DNA of 64,000 bases from Euglena gracilis. Lineage: Eukaryota; Euglenida; Euglenophyceae; Euglenales. The position numbers and the translations under genes were made by a program. The DNA is taken from assembly GCA_039621445.1 (NCBI GenBank), contig CP154955.1:60915564-60979563 (forward strand). Reading direction: 5' to 3'. Positions within the stretch are counted from its first letter, which is position 1. Every line of letters begins with the position of its first letter. This document shows, in pieces, positions 1 to 10,517 of this stretch. The notes beneath the pieces were generated by a model. It had not been told where the DNA came from. It saw only the letters and a list, made by a program, of their open reading frames with translations, and did no database searches.

Positions 1-17
1 GCGGGAAGTGGAGACTG

Positions 18-2132
18 GTGTGCGATTACGCGCTCACCAACAAGCAGCTGCAGCTGGACAGCTACCCGCTGCCCCTCACCCAGGAGATCGTGGCCGAGCA
101 AGCAAGATGTGAGCTGTTCAGCACAGTGGACCTCCGGGACGCCTTCCATCAAGTCGCCCTTGACGCCGAGTCCCGGCCAATCACCAACATCCAAATGCCG
201 GGCGGCCTGTGGCAGTGGACTGTGGTCCCACAAGGGATCAATGTGGGCCCGGCACTGCTGCAACGGGACATCGATGCGACGTGTGCCGGACTGCAAAGGC
301 ACTCAAGGCCGTACTTTGATGACATCATCATCTGCACCAAAAGAAAAGTCGGCCAATCGGAAGAAGACTTCCTGAATGTCCATGCCGCAGATGTCCAGGA
401 GACGCTGGCAGCCCTCGAGCGCGACAAGTGGGTCTCGGACCCCAAGGAGGTCAAGCTGTTCATGCGCCGAGTGGAGTTTGTCGGCCATGTGCTGGGAGGA
501 GGCAGAAGGTCGCCAGCCCCAGGGAAGCTGGCAGCTGTCCAGAAGTGGGAGCTGCCCAAGAACGTCTCCAGCCTCCGGGCATTTTTGGGGCTGTGTAATT
601 ATTACAGCGGATACGTGCGAATGTTCGCCGAATATGCGGCACCGCTGCAGGAAAAGCTGAAGCTGCCCCAGGAGCTCGCCAAAGCAGGCAGCAAACACCC
701 GGTGACATGGACCAAGGAGGAAGAGAAGGCATTCGAGCGTCTGAAGCAGGCACTCGTGGCGGACCTCGAGCTGTACCACATGGACCCCACCAAGCCGTTT
801 GTCCTTCGGACAGATGCATCAGACTACGCAGTGGGTGCGGCGCTGGAGCAGTTCCCACTGGTGGAAGGATTCCCGTCCCTCGAGGACATCAAGCCAGGTG
901 CCTCCATCCCCGTGGCCTTCATGAGCCGCAAGCTCACCGATGGCCAACGGCAGAAGTGGGACACCAGGGACAAGGAGACGTATGCAATCGTCTCCGCCCT
1001 GCACAAGTGGGCGCCGTACATTCTGGACAACGAGGTGCTGGTGCTGACAGACCACAAGAGCCTACAAGGGTGGTACAAAGAGCATGTCGCAGGAGTCGGC
1101 CCACAAGGCCGCCGAGCAAGGTAGCATGCAAAGCTCAACAACTTCCGGCTGGAAATCATCCATGTGCCAGGCCAAGCAGACACCATCGGAGATGCGCTCT
1201 CAAGATGGGCATATCCCGCCAGCCAAGGCTTCAAGGACATCACCTGGCATGACACCGATCAAGACACGAAAGAAATGCAAAAGCAAATCCAGAAGGAGAA
1301 GGAAGAGGAGAGATCGTGTCCAAAGGCCACTCACCCAATCGACACAGCAACCGAAGAAAAGCAAGTATGCATCATACTACTCAAGCACAAAACCACCGAG
1401 AACACGGAAGTGGCAGTGACCACCCGATCACAGATGAAAAAGAACCAGCCAGCACCAACAGCCAAGGGGTCCACCGACATGGAGACGCCAAGCCCAGCAC
1501 ATCAAGGCACAGCAAGACCCACCAGACCCACCAGAGAAGCCAGCAGCATGCCAAAGAAAAACGAAAAGCCAGCAGTCCCACAGACCAGCAGCAAATCAGC
1601 CAAGGAATCAGTGGAGGACGAGGAGGACGTGGTGGAAATCACAGCACCCACAGCAGAAACACCCAAGGAAAAGGATGCCACAACATCAACCGCCGACCCA
1701 ACAACCTCATCACCCCATCAACATCCCGACACCTCTATCGTGCAGCCGCAACCTCCGTCTTCCAGCGTCCCAGCACCCTTACCATCCTCATCATCACCCG
1801 ACATCCCAACATCCTCCCCAACCACATCTGCCCCTGATCATCCCATCACCGACCCCGCCGACGCCGAGGAGGACATCGACATCTACACCATGGACTGGGG
1901 ACCGCACTACGAGAAGTGCCCCAAGGATTGGTTGGAAGGAGACCATACAACACCGCCACCCTCACCGCCACTCCTATTCCCTATACCTCATCTCCCTTGC
2001 CCCAGGTTGTTTTTTCATCACATTCAGTCACTCTCACAGATTTCCAACAGTGTGATTGCTTCTCCAGTGGGTTGGGATTCATTTCACATCCAGTGGGTTG
2101 GTTTGTGGGTTGGTTTGTGCAAGAGAGTGTGA
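18..2132 (+). pseudogene. Ty3/gypsy retrotransposon pol fragment (RT-RNase H), broken by TAG
   Basis: This is the C-terminal part of a Ty3/gypsy pol polyprotein, which copies element RNA into DNA; its N-terminus lies outside the window. Visible in order: RT motif A (DLRDAF, residues 38-43), the catalytic YFDD box (99-102), the connection region (LRAFLGLCNYYSGY), and RNase H starting at RTDASDYAVG (264-273) with LTDHKSL further on. The frame is closed by TAG at 1122-1124 (GRRAR*HAKL). The same frame continues with the conserved RNase H end (HVPGQADTIGDALSR) and a Pro/Ser/Thr-rich, acidic linker to 2132. The second Ty3 element in this window has Trp at the stop position (RRCRWHEF), so TAG looks like a mutated TGG. 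No integrase follows, so the element is truncated. Family assignment is certain; activity is excluded. Confidence 0.9.
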
Positions 2133-2464
2133 GAGAGAGAAAGAGAGAAAAGTGGGATTTCAGAGAGAAAAGTTTGATTTCATTGCAAATGGCAGATTTT
2201 TCGTTTTTCTCCAAAATTTCGGAAACCCTTGAAAAAACGATCCTACGCACCGGCTGGGGTTGGGGGAAATACCTGAGTGAAACAAACGGGGGTTGGCTTG
2301 AGCCCACCAACCCTCGGAGAAAGCGCAGGCCCCAACTCGGAAACACCCACCCCCCGGCTGTTGGTGGTTTTTCACGACGGAGAGGACCCCCCGGGCCCTC
2401 GGCCCACCGGGAGTCGCCGGTCGCGGGGGCGACCGGCGGCGCACAGGGGGTGGGGCCGGTGAAC
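2130..2464 (+). other. Non-coding stretch with GA-rich tract
   Basis: Between the pol remnant and the next coding-like sequence there is a short GA-rich run (about 2129-2157) and no convincing ORF. It could be the leader of the following gag-like ORF or decayed LTR sequence. No LTR boundaries (TG...CA with target duplication) were recognised. Confidence 0.4.
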
Positions 2465-3112
2465 ATGGTTAGCAGAGGTCGGCTCACTGACTTCGTCAGT
2501 GAGGTTTTTTTCAGATTCGGTGAACGTCGTTGCAGAGATCTGTTCCGCTGCCTCTGCCAGCAGAATCACTGCAAAGTTTTCAGATTCGGCTGAAATCACA
2601 AGCAAAGGTTGTTTCACTGACTCTGTCAGCGAAAATTTTTCAGAGACGGTCAACACGGTCACAGAGGATTGTTCTGTTGGCTGTGCCAGCAGAATGGTAC
2701 ACGAGGACAGTTTCATCAACCCTGTGGTCTGTGAATTTTCAGAAGAATCTACAGAAATCTGCTCGTTTCCCAGCCAATCTGTCCGAATTTCAGATTGTGG
2801 TGAACGTTTTCTGAGATCTGTGGCAGAAAGCTGTTTTCAGAACGAAAAGGAAACTGAATTTTCTGCAGCCCAGTTTTCGGAACCTGTGGCATCATTGCAA
2901 ATCATGATGGAATCTGTGGCAGAAAACATTTTTCAGGCTGCAGAAACTTTTTCGGCTTCAGGATTTTCAGAAACGACACAGGAATCAGAATCTGATTCTG
3001 ATTCGGAGAGGGGGTTAATTACATGCATCAGGCCCATCACAGTGGCAGGGCCAGAAAATTTACAACTGATTCCACTGCATGGCAGTGACGATGAATCAGA
3101 CCCCCCAACATA

Positions 3113-3537
3113 AACCCCCCCTCCAATTAGAAGCCCCCCCCTCAAATAACAACCCCCCCCAAATAGAAGCCCCCCCCCCCTCAGGTTTCCCGCCAAAAAT
3201 CCAAATAACAGCCATCCCCCCCGGCGAAGCCGGGGGGAAATTTGACGAAAAAATTTCCGAAAAATGGTGAAAAACTCGAAAATTCTCCACGAAAAAAGGT
3301 CGACATTGGGAACAAAAGTGATATCTGGTATCCTTGAAACATGGCCTATCCACCCAAAAAAATAAAATAAATGCGTCTTGCAATTTTTTTAAACTTGGAC
3401 CCCGTTCGATCCCGGATCGACCGCCGGCCGAAGGTTTTCCTTTAGACAAAGGGTACCCAATTAGAAGCCCCCCCCCTCGGGTTTTCCGCAGAGTGACCGA
3501 ATAGTAGCCCCGGGGGGCTTCTAATTGGGGGGGGGTT
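3113..3537. mobile_element. Non-autonomous TIR element 1 (C/G-run ends, TA flanks)
   Basis: The left end reads AACCCCCCCTCCAATTAGAA and the right end is its inverse (CTTCTAATTGGGGG...GTT). TA stands immediately outside each end (3111-3112 and 3538-3539), as expected of a TA target duplication. The interior is non-coding and carries further copies of the C-run/AATTAGAAG motif. It sits inside an ORF that becomes continuous if the element and one TA are removed. No transposase is encoded. Confidence 0.75.
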
Positions 3538-3783
3538 TACGAAAGCGAATCAGAGGAAGAAAAACAGGCTGAAAACGCTATAATTCAGGAAATGGTTATG
3601 CACATAATGAAAGCTGCTGGCATGTGGCCAGTAAATTTTTTATTTTTTTCAGCAAATTTCTGTGTCGTCACGAGACAGCAGCGCAGGGCCAGAACAAAAA
3701 ATTTTGTGTTTAACAGCCCAGCCAGAACCATTGCTGTTAACACAGAGCTCAGAATCGCAGTCAGCACAGCCAGTTGCAGCCCA

Positions 3784-4020
3784 GCTGCAGGTTTTTTAGC
3801 CAGCCCAGTAGTTTTCGGCTGAGATATCTGTCCCAGCCGAGATGCCTGGGCAGGTTTTTCAGCCAGCCCAGCAGTTTTCGGCCGGGTCATCTGTCCAAGA
3901 AATCATGGGGCCAGCACAGGTGACTTCCCAGTTTTTTCAGCAAGCCCAGCACTTTTCGGCTGGGTCATCTGTCCCAGCAATCGTGGGGCCAGCCCAGATG
4001 TGTGGGCCGGTTTTTCAGCC
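3784..4020 (+). repeat. Tandem repeat of about 75 bp encoding a Gln/Pro/Ala-rich segment
   Basis: Roughly three imperfect units share the core ttttcggc(t/c)ggg(t)catctgtcc and gtggggccagcccag. They encode FSAGSSV...GPAQ repeats in the coiled-coil ORF. The first unit has TAG where the others have CAG. Confidence 0.7.
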
Positions 4021-4899
4021 AACGTTAACAGTGTCTTCAAACACAGGCCCAGCCCAGTTTTCGGCCAATTCAGCCAGATTTTCAACAGACCCAGCCACGA
4101 AATTTGCAGCCCATCATCAGCTTTTTTTTTTTTGCAGAAACTGGGTCTGAAAACCCTGAAAATCAGCATGTTGTGGAAGTGGAATCGGGCTACGGCCAAT
4201 CTGATGATGATTGGAACATCTGGGGTGAAGAAATCAGTTGCAAAACTGAAATTTTACACGGCAGACTTTTGGTGCAGGAAGGAAAAAATCCTGAAAAAAC
4301 GGCTGAAAATCTGGTGGGTGAGGCAGAAAACAGGCTGAATCAGGCATTGGCCATGTCACAGGGGCGGGCATTGAATCTGGTCAATGAGGCATTGGGCATG
4401 CATGATCAGCGAATGGCTGATCACATTGCCATGGTAAAACGTGAAATTCAGGCTGAACTGAGTGCAACTGTAAACGACTTGCTTTTGCAGTTTCAGCAAT
4501 ATGGTGAAATGCTGTAAAATCTGGCCCAATGCCAAAGGCATTTGTTGAGTGTGGAAATGGAAGGGCAGTTTGCTGAAAAAGTGAAGAAAATGGAGGATGG
4601 AGTAAACACGTTTCTTTAGAACCAGGTTGAGGAGTTGAGAAAAAATGAGGGGGATTTTTCTCAGAAGCTGTCGTTTCTGGAAAAATCTGTGGTGGATATG
4701 CACCTGGCGGTGCGGCAAGTGGGGTAGAAGGAAAAACAGCAGAAAATTGATGTTATTAAGGTCAAAGCCGCAGTCGGTGTACGTCCAACCTTTCCTCGCT
4801 TTCGCCTTTGGTGCGCAAAAAGGTAAAAGTTGGAGTAACAGAAAAAATGAAAAGAATAATATAAAAGTTGTTCGCCCTTTTCCCCGATTAAGAGGCAGA

Positions 4900-6045
4900 G
4901 CACAAGACAGGGGAGGAGCCCTATGGGCTACGGACCAAACAAAGTGACAAATGTCCTTTCAGGACTTCAAATGTGAAAAATGAGACTTGGTGATCAAGTC
5001 TTGCCAAGTCAAAATGAGAAGCAAAGAATAGAGAATACCAACTGTGGAGAGGAGAACCAGAATTAGGCTTTGGTATTCCTAATTCAGGCCGTTGGCCATC
5101 TGTAGGAATACCACCTAGCATAGTACTGTGTATGGGGCTCAGAACTATATCTGGCCGTAGGCTTATACCTACATACACAGTACCATGGCCTTACGGCTGC
5201 CTGGTACACATCCCCCTCCCAGGGCTATGCCCGATTTCCCTACTGGACCAGGCCAGTCGGAATGCCGGACACCGTCCTGGGGACGGGGACCTGTCACAGG
5301 GCCGTTTGCGGCTTTTGGTTCTCCTGTCACCAGGGGTGTGGGAAGGTATTTGCGAAATAACGCAAAAACGCGCAAAAGTGGTTAACCGCTTATGCGGTGC
5401 CTACTTATTGCGGCAAAGGGGTGGAAGCGGAAGAGCCCATTGAGAAATGGGGCTGGAAGGTTTCCATTCCAGAAAGTCCCATCCACCCAGTTTGGGGTGT
5501 GTCTATGACACGCGGGGAGGTCTCATTCCATAATCGGAAAAGATTGAAGGGTGGGGTGTGGAAGGAGGGGGCACCTGGCCAGTCATATCTGACCAGGGAG
5601 AAAGACCTATTTACAAAACCAACTGCCGGCGACAGCGATATTTTGCCCAGGGGGGTAAAGGAGAGAGGAGTGGGGGGCTGGTCAAAAGACCTTAGCAGAA
5701 GTTTTGCTGTCTGGCAGTCTTATGTGGCCTTATAGCCGAAAAGTAACAAGTTGGGAGCTATTATTACGGTGTGCGCGCTGTACGCTGTGTGTCTTCTTAC
5801 TGGCGGCGTATACCGCTAGGAGAAGGCTTCACAGCGCTGCTCGGACACGATGTTGTCGATGGGGTATCCCCAGAGGCATATACCTCGACAGATGGGCAGT
5901 AGCCCAAAAGAGAGGGGGTAATATGTAAAGTAAAAAATACATATTGGCAGATGTGCCTGGGATAGATACCGAATACAAGGCCTATAGGCCTGATGGAAAG
6001 GTCAGAACAGGGTCCATGGACCTGTGGCCTGTAAGCCTGGGGTAT
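4900..6045. other. Non-coding, palindrome-rich 3' part of the element
   Basis: No convincing ORF. It includes a perfect 12-bp inverted repeat (GTACTGTGTATG at 5123-5134 with its complement at 5172-5183) and smaller hairpins such as ACCGC-TTAT-GCGGT (5385-5398). It could contain a degenerate LTR or 3' UTR; no boundary is visible. Confidence 0.45.
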
Positions 6046-8169
6046 CTATGGCACAGATGGCCATTTCCTGGGAGTCGGTGGTCTGATCTCCCGAACGTAA
6101 TCTCCTTCAGGAGATTCCACTATCTCCAGTATCGGAGGTTCGAAATTTACAAGTTGCCTTTCAGGCTCAGCAACATCAAAGTCGGGATATTCCCATTTTT
6201 GTGTATACCCATCGGGTAATCGTACTCCAAGCCTGTTGGCTTCCCGAGGAAGAAAATTCTGGAGGTCATCCCAGAAGAAAAGTGGCAACATTGCCGGCCA
6301 GATCCAAAAGTTTAGGCGGGGGTGGTTGTATTGAACCTGTGGGGGTATCCCCGGATAAACGGCAGGATCTGCCTTGGTGTGCCAACCTGCGACTCGCGCT
6401 CGGATGGTGAATGGCCTTAAAACTTCTCTTACCCAATCGGTAAATTCCATTTTGTAGGCCTCAGGGGGGTATTCAGGCAACAAAAAGGGAAAACTTGGTC
6501 GGTTCGGCAGGCTTTGTGCCGTAAAAAGTGGGTATATCACCCTGTCCCAATCGGAGTCTTGAAAAATGTATGGCACTTTGGCCTTGCCGGCTGACCCGAC
6601 TGCGAGTCGGACAGCTGCGCTGTCAAGATGAAAATCTTTGGCGATTCCGCCTGTGCGGTAGCTGTGTACAGCTTTGAACTTCTTGAACTGGTAGAAGTTG
6701 ATTTGGGACTTATAGTCCTGCTTGAATTTGACCAGATGGTTCTTATTTTCTGGTATGATTCTAGTCATACCACCAGTGGCAGGTAGCCAAAAATCTGCCT
6801 GTAGGCAGTTGATGCAACGGACAGGTATGTCCTTGTCATAATCGTTTTCCGTCCAGCGGAAATTATCCATATTGGACCATGTCAGTAGGCAATCGCCACA
6901 AACCAGTGCTGCGCAATTGCGCACATATGCCTCATGGTGGAAGCTTATGCTATCCGGGTTGCGTGTGCAGATATGCACTGCGGGCATGTCGTTTCGTAGC
7001 CTATGGCATGCTGTACATAACCACAGTAGTGGATCGTTATCCTGGAAATCCAGTACGAAATTTCCTCCAAAATATTGGGCTAATACCCTTGGAGATTTCG
7101 CATTCCAAAAGCGCCAAGTGTGGCTGGTCGTGAAAACTCCGGGTTGATCCCGGTGGAACAAGGGCTTAATCCACTTGTTCAGCCAGGGGTCACTGCTATT
7201 GCGGATCATATTGATCCTAGCCTGGCGGGTGTTGAGGGGGTCCACTCTGGACAATACGTCCTCAGTCCAAAATGGCTCATCGGCCTCGTGAGGGACATTT
7301 GACCGAATCGGTCTGATTGTGGGTTTGCGCTTAGCGCCTTCAGAGGTTGCAGCCACATAGCTGGCCATGGGTATCGTAGGCCTATGGCCTGTGCCAGAGC
7401 CATCTCCACCAGAAGGTGGTGGCTCATCATCCCGCCGCTGTTCAGCGGGCTTGCAGCCTTCGGCTGAAGGTTTAGCCTTAGGCTTCTTCTGCCTGCCATA
7501 TCGGCGTTCTTCACGAGGGTCTGCCGGAGGCAGTGGTCTTTCCGCTGTTGGCGGTTTCGGGGTTGCCCGTTTGGCAGGAGGTGCCGATGTTGCCGGTTTA
7601 GCAGGAGGCGGTTTCATTTCCGCCGTTGGCGGTGCGGGTGCAGCTGGTTTAGCTGCTGGGGCATCCAACTCCATTGGAGTTGTAGCCGTAGGCTGTACGG
7701 CTGTTGAGCTGCTGTCTGCAGCAGTAACCCTTTGGGTTTCGGGAGGGGATGTGGCTGGTGAGCCTCGAGGGGTCAGTACTGCTGATACTGCGGACATCGC
7801 CGCGGTCAAACCCTGTAACACACCACCTAAAACACCTGTAGGTATTGTTGGTGATGCGACAGGTTCTGTCGGGGTTGGTGCCATTGGCACTGCGGGTAAG
7901 CAGAGGGGTGGTACGGGAGGTACCGGTGGCCGTTCGGCCTCGGATGTAGGAGATTCCGTCTCTGAGCTGACATCTCCTTCAGGCGGAAGGGGTGTCCTGG
8001 AGCCCATTGGGACTAATGGAAGGGCTGATGGCTGAGGTTCCTCAGCACATATGTCTTCCAGGCCTTCCATGCGGTCTTCACTGCCCTCACCATCACTCTC
8101 CTCACTGTCCTCCACCGTTTCTGGTGAAGCGGCCGGGGCTGCTGGCTGTTCCGCTATAGCGGTGGGCAC
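6046..8169 (-). CDS. Pro/Ala-rich protein with Cys/His zinc-type cluster (module C)
   Basis: Unrecognised 707-residue open frame. Residues 1-260 are low-complexity, acidic then Pro/Ala/Lys-rich. Residues 290-700 look globular and aromatic-rich. A Cys/His cluster has C385-x2-C388-H389, H399-x-C401, C419, C424-x2-C427 and C452-x2-C455, which suggests two bound zinc ions in a treble-clef or RING-like fold; this is inferred, not a family match. Later come FLLPEYPPEAY (about 562-572) and a Trp/Phe-rich stretch (NFWIWPAMLPLFFWDDL, about 620-636). The CTACH...HICTRNP pattern recurs in module B as CTHCH...HLCRNP, and the PEYPPE pattern recurs in modules A and B, so the modules look like paralogues. 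The frame overlaps the end of module B by 16 bp, and the two reading frames appear to have been one before a frameshift. The start shown is only the first Met of the open frame. Confidence 0.55.
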   Translation of the reverse strand: MPTAIAEQPAAPAASPETVEDSEESDGEGSEDRMEGLEDICAEEPQPSALPLVPMGSRTPLPPEGDVSSETESPTSEAERPPVPPVPPLCLPAVPMAPTPTEPVASPTIPTGVLGGVLQGLTAAMSAVSAVLTPRGSPATSPPETQRVTAADSSSTAVQPTATTPMELDAPAAKPAAPAPPTAEMKPPPAKPATSAPPAKRATPKPPTAERPLPPADPREERRYGRQKKPKAKPSAEGCKPAEQRRDDEPPPSGGDGSGTGHRPTIPMASYVAATSEGAKRKPTIRPIRSNVPHEADEPFWTEDVLSRVDPLNTRQARINMIRNSSDPWLNKWIKPLFHRDQPGVFTTSHTWRFWNAKSPRVLAQYFGGNFVLDFQDNDPLLWLCTACHRLRNDMPAVHICTRNPDSISFHHEAYVRNCAALVCGDCLLTWSNMDNFRWTENDYDKDIPVRCINCLQADFWLPATGGMTRIIPENKNHLVKFKQDYKSQINFYQFKKFKAVHSYRTGGIAKDFHLDSAAVRLAVGSAGKAKVPYIFQDSDWDRVIYPLFTAQSLPNRPSFPFLLPEYPPEAYKMEFTDWVREVLRPFTIRARVAGWHTKADPAVYPGIPPQVQYNHPRLNFWIWPAMLPLFFWDDLQNFLPREANRLGVRLPDGYTQKWEYPDFDVAEPERQLVNFEPPILEIVESPEGDYVREIRPPTPRKWPSVP

Positions 8170-10351
8170 AGTTGTTGGTTGCGAATCGCGCTGGTGGGGG
8201 GTGCCGCAGTAGCGGGCTGGGGTGAAGAGGTAGCGACAGAAGATTGACTCTCCTGAAATCCCTTAGGGATAAATGGTTCCGCAGTAGCCGATAGGCTGGA
8301 ACCTAGGTAACGCCGACCGCGCCCAAAGACGGGTGGGGGTGTCTCACCGGGAATACCCTGGGGAACAGGCGTTGCCGGTTGCGGCTGCTTTGTGGGTACT
8401 GATGCCGGTTGCGGCTGTGTTGAAGGTTCCGATGGCGGAACTTCCGAAGCTGGTTGCGGCTTTGGGACAGGTGCCTGTGGCACCTGTCTTTTCCGTAATC
8501 GGAAAAGATCCCATAGTTTCCTTTCGTCTTCAACCATTCTGTGGTTGAAGCGCAGGAGGGGTAGGGCCATGCCCAGCTCGTTCCGTCTGCCGCCTTGGAA
8601 AAACGGCTGGAATAGTGCTCTATCGAGCGTATCGCCGAATCGGCGTTTGACATAATCGTCTATGCTTTCCTTCTCGAAACGGGGCCTGATGGGGACATAG
8701 TCCGGAGGAATTTCCCTATCGGGATTGAGATAATAATATATCTCCATGATCTGGCAGGTCCAAGCCCTGAACCAGAACTGCCGCAAATACAGCAGGAGTT
8801 GACGGTGGTTGCGTCGCCCATTCGAGCGACGTGAACATCCTTTGGATTTCTGCAAAGGTGCAGGAGCATGATGCGCTTTGGCGCTGTCTGCGGGATAATG
8901 GCCTGTTGGCCTTCCTCGTCCTGGCCTTCGGCCTGTGGTTGAGTACTGCGTACTCCGAATCCCCAGAAGTCCACTGCAAACTTTTCGTGACAGTGGGTGC
9001 ATCTGACGATATACGTCTGGGGGAAGCGGAGGTCAATATCGACCACTTCAAAATGATAGGCATATTGCCAGTGGTAGAAGACTTGCAGATTGCTGCAGAA
9101 CATGTTCTCTGCCAATTTGGCAATATTGTCAGGCAGTGGGTAGATTTCCCACTCCAGGCCTTTTGGGCCTACACTGCGAATGCAGTCGAATAACTGCCGT
9201 AGCAAATCTTTACCTGTATTGTATCGGTCTTCCCGACCGCAATCCAGATAAGGATATCCACAGGAGTTCAGGAATCTGCCGAAATTTTGGGTGGGGTATC
9301 CCGCCCAGAACCAAACGTGCCAGAATCCCGGCAGACCGTCCAGTATCGGATCGAGAATTACGTTGCCCTCATAGGCATACAGGGTTCCATCGTGGTGGAA
9401 CTCACGATTACGCTCCAAGTAGAGCTGTCTGGTTACAGTCACGACGGGGGATGCAACCAGCATTGGAAGAGAAAGTTCGTTTTGAAACTTTCTCATGGCC
9501 TCGAATGCGAGTGCATGAATCTCTTTGATGTGCTCGAATAGAGCTTCCATGTCGTCCTCATAGACGTTCCGGTATTGGCCTTTCTGGCCTTTGCCTTGGC
9601 CTTTTTGGCCTGCTGTCGGTGCTCGTTTGGGAGCACTTTTGGCTTTTCCCTTGCCCGATCGGGCAATCTCTTCTCTAGCTTGTTTCCAAGCGTGAGGACA
9701 GAGATGGGCTGCAAAACGAGGGCCTATAAAGGCAGGATTCATATCACTTGTTGTTCCAAGCAATTCCTGCGGGGCATAAGCCATTTTGGCTGCTGGGTGG
9801 GCTGCAGGTTGATCCTGCATATCCGCCAAAAATGGTGGATTATTGATAGGGAGGGGTTCGCCTCTAGGCGGATCAATGTAAGTGGGGTGGCGTGTACGTT
9901 CACGCGTGTCATCCAGTATTTTCTGGACGCGTGCACGCTCAGCAGCTTCGTGCTCGATTTCTGCCCTATGGGCTCTCTGGGCCAGTTCAGCCTGTTCGAG
10001 CTGCTGCTGTGTGGGTTCAGGAACAGGCAGTACCTCGGTGGTGGCCTGTTGGCCTGGAGGTACCGGTGTTTCCTGGGATGCCGGCGCCATTGGCGCTGAT
10101 ACATGCTGGTGCGCCGTTGGCGCTGCTACTGGCAATGGCGCCGTTGGCGCTGCTGGAGCTGCCGGCGCTGCAGCTTTTGCTGGCACCGGCCGGGGGTTTT
10201 GCGCCATTGGCGCTGGCTTAGCCGGCGCGGCATAAGGTACGGGCACGGGAGGGGGTGCGGCCTGTTGGCCACCCGGCGCCCGTCGTTGCTGTGCTGGGGT
10301 AGCCTGTCTGGCTGGGGCTGGGGCAGGGGCCGGGGGTTTCGGTCTCCCCAT
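8154..10351 (-). CDS. Pro/Ala-rich protein with zinc-type motif (module B, one frameshift)
   Basis: Unrecognised protein. The first open frame (10351-8660, 563 residues) has a Pro/Ala-rich start (1-110), a probable coiled coil (115-152), a Lys/Gly/Gln-rich basic stretch (about 231-260) and a globular part with the Trp/Phe-rich GFWHVWFWAGY (342-352) and C451-x2-C454-H455 ... H498-x-C500. Around 8770-8800 the coding signal passes to another frame (to 8154), which carries CQIMEIYYYLNPDREIPPDY and then a second Pro/Gln-rich tail. CTHCH...HLCRNP matches module C, and NP-x2-E-x-PPD matches the PGEYPPE and PEYPPE of modules A and C. The upstream gap to module A also reads as protein (SSQQAIQYYQSLEQLQGPRS) apart from a frame change and one TAA, so A, B and C may once have been a single polyprotein. 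Confidence 0.5.
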
Positions 10352-10517
10352 TGGGGATGAAGATTCTGGCCTGCCCCGTTTACTACCTAGGTCTGCTGGC
10401 CTGTACGGCTGTTACGCATATCTGCGTTCTGCAGACCGTGGGCCCTGAAGTTGCTCTAGGGACTGGTAGTACTGGATGGCCTGCTGAGATGATGTGAAGC
10501 GAGGTGCTGGGAGAGGT

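Larger units (their letters stand above)
2465..4827 (+). pseudogene. Decayed gag-like coiled-coil ORF, interrupted by a TIR element
   Basis: Unrecognised protein, probably a retroelement gag or structural ORF. From about 2500 it is Ser/Glu-rich with a repeating unit (KFSDS.., ENFSET..). At 3110 it is cut by a TIR element. Beyond the element the frame resumes (DDESDPPT, then Y, then ESESEEEKQAENAII). A Gln/Pro/Ala repeat follows (unit like QVFQPAQQFSAGSSV, 3784-4020), then a helical, charged coiled-coil part (4150-4825, e.g. VGEAENRLNQALAMS). Frame changes fall at T runs (about 2505, 3645 and 4125). In-frame stops are TAG at about 3798 and 3810, TAA at 4515, and TAG at about 4617 and 4725. The first two sit exactly where the neighbouring repeat units have CAG (Gln). 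I cannot assign a function. It lies directly downstream of the Ty3 pol fragment but shows no CCHC knuckle. Confidence 0.55.

Noticed and set aside
4104-4517. A complete small gene
   Set aside because: It is the middle of a longer decayed frame; coding sense continues on both sides.
2465-4827. Alternative genetic code with UAA/UAG as Gln
   Set aside because: Attractive for the coiled-coil ORF and one DIRS stop, but the LHC ends at TAA exactly where the family ends, and two aligned TAG codons correspond to Trp. Transition decay explains all cases.
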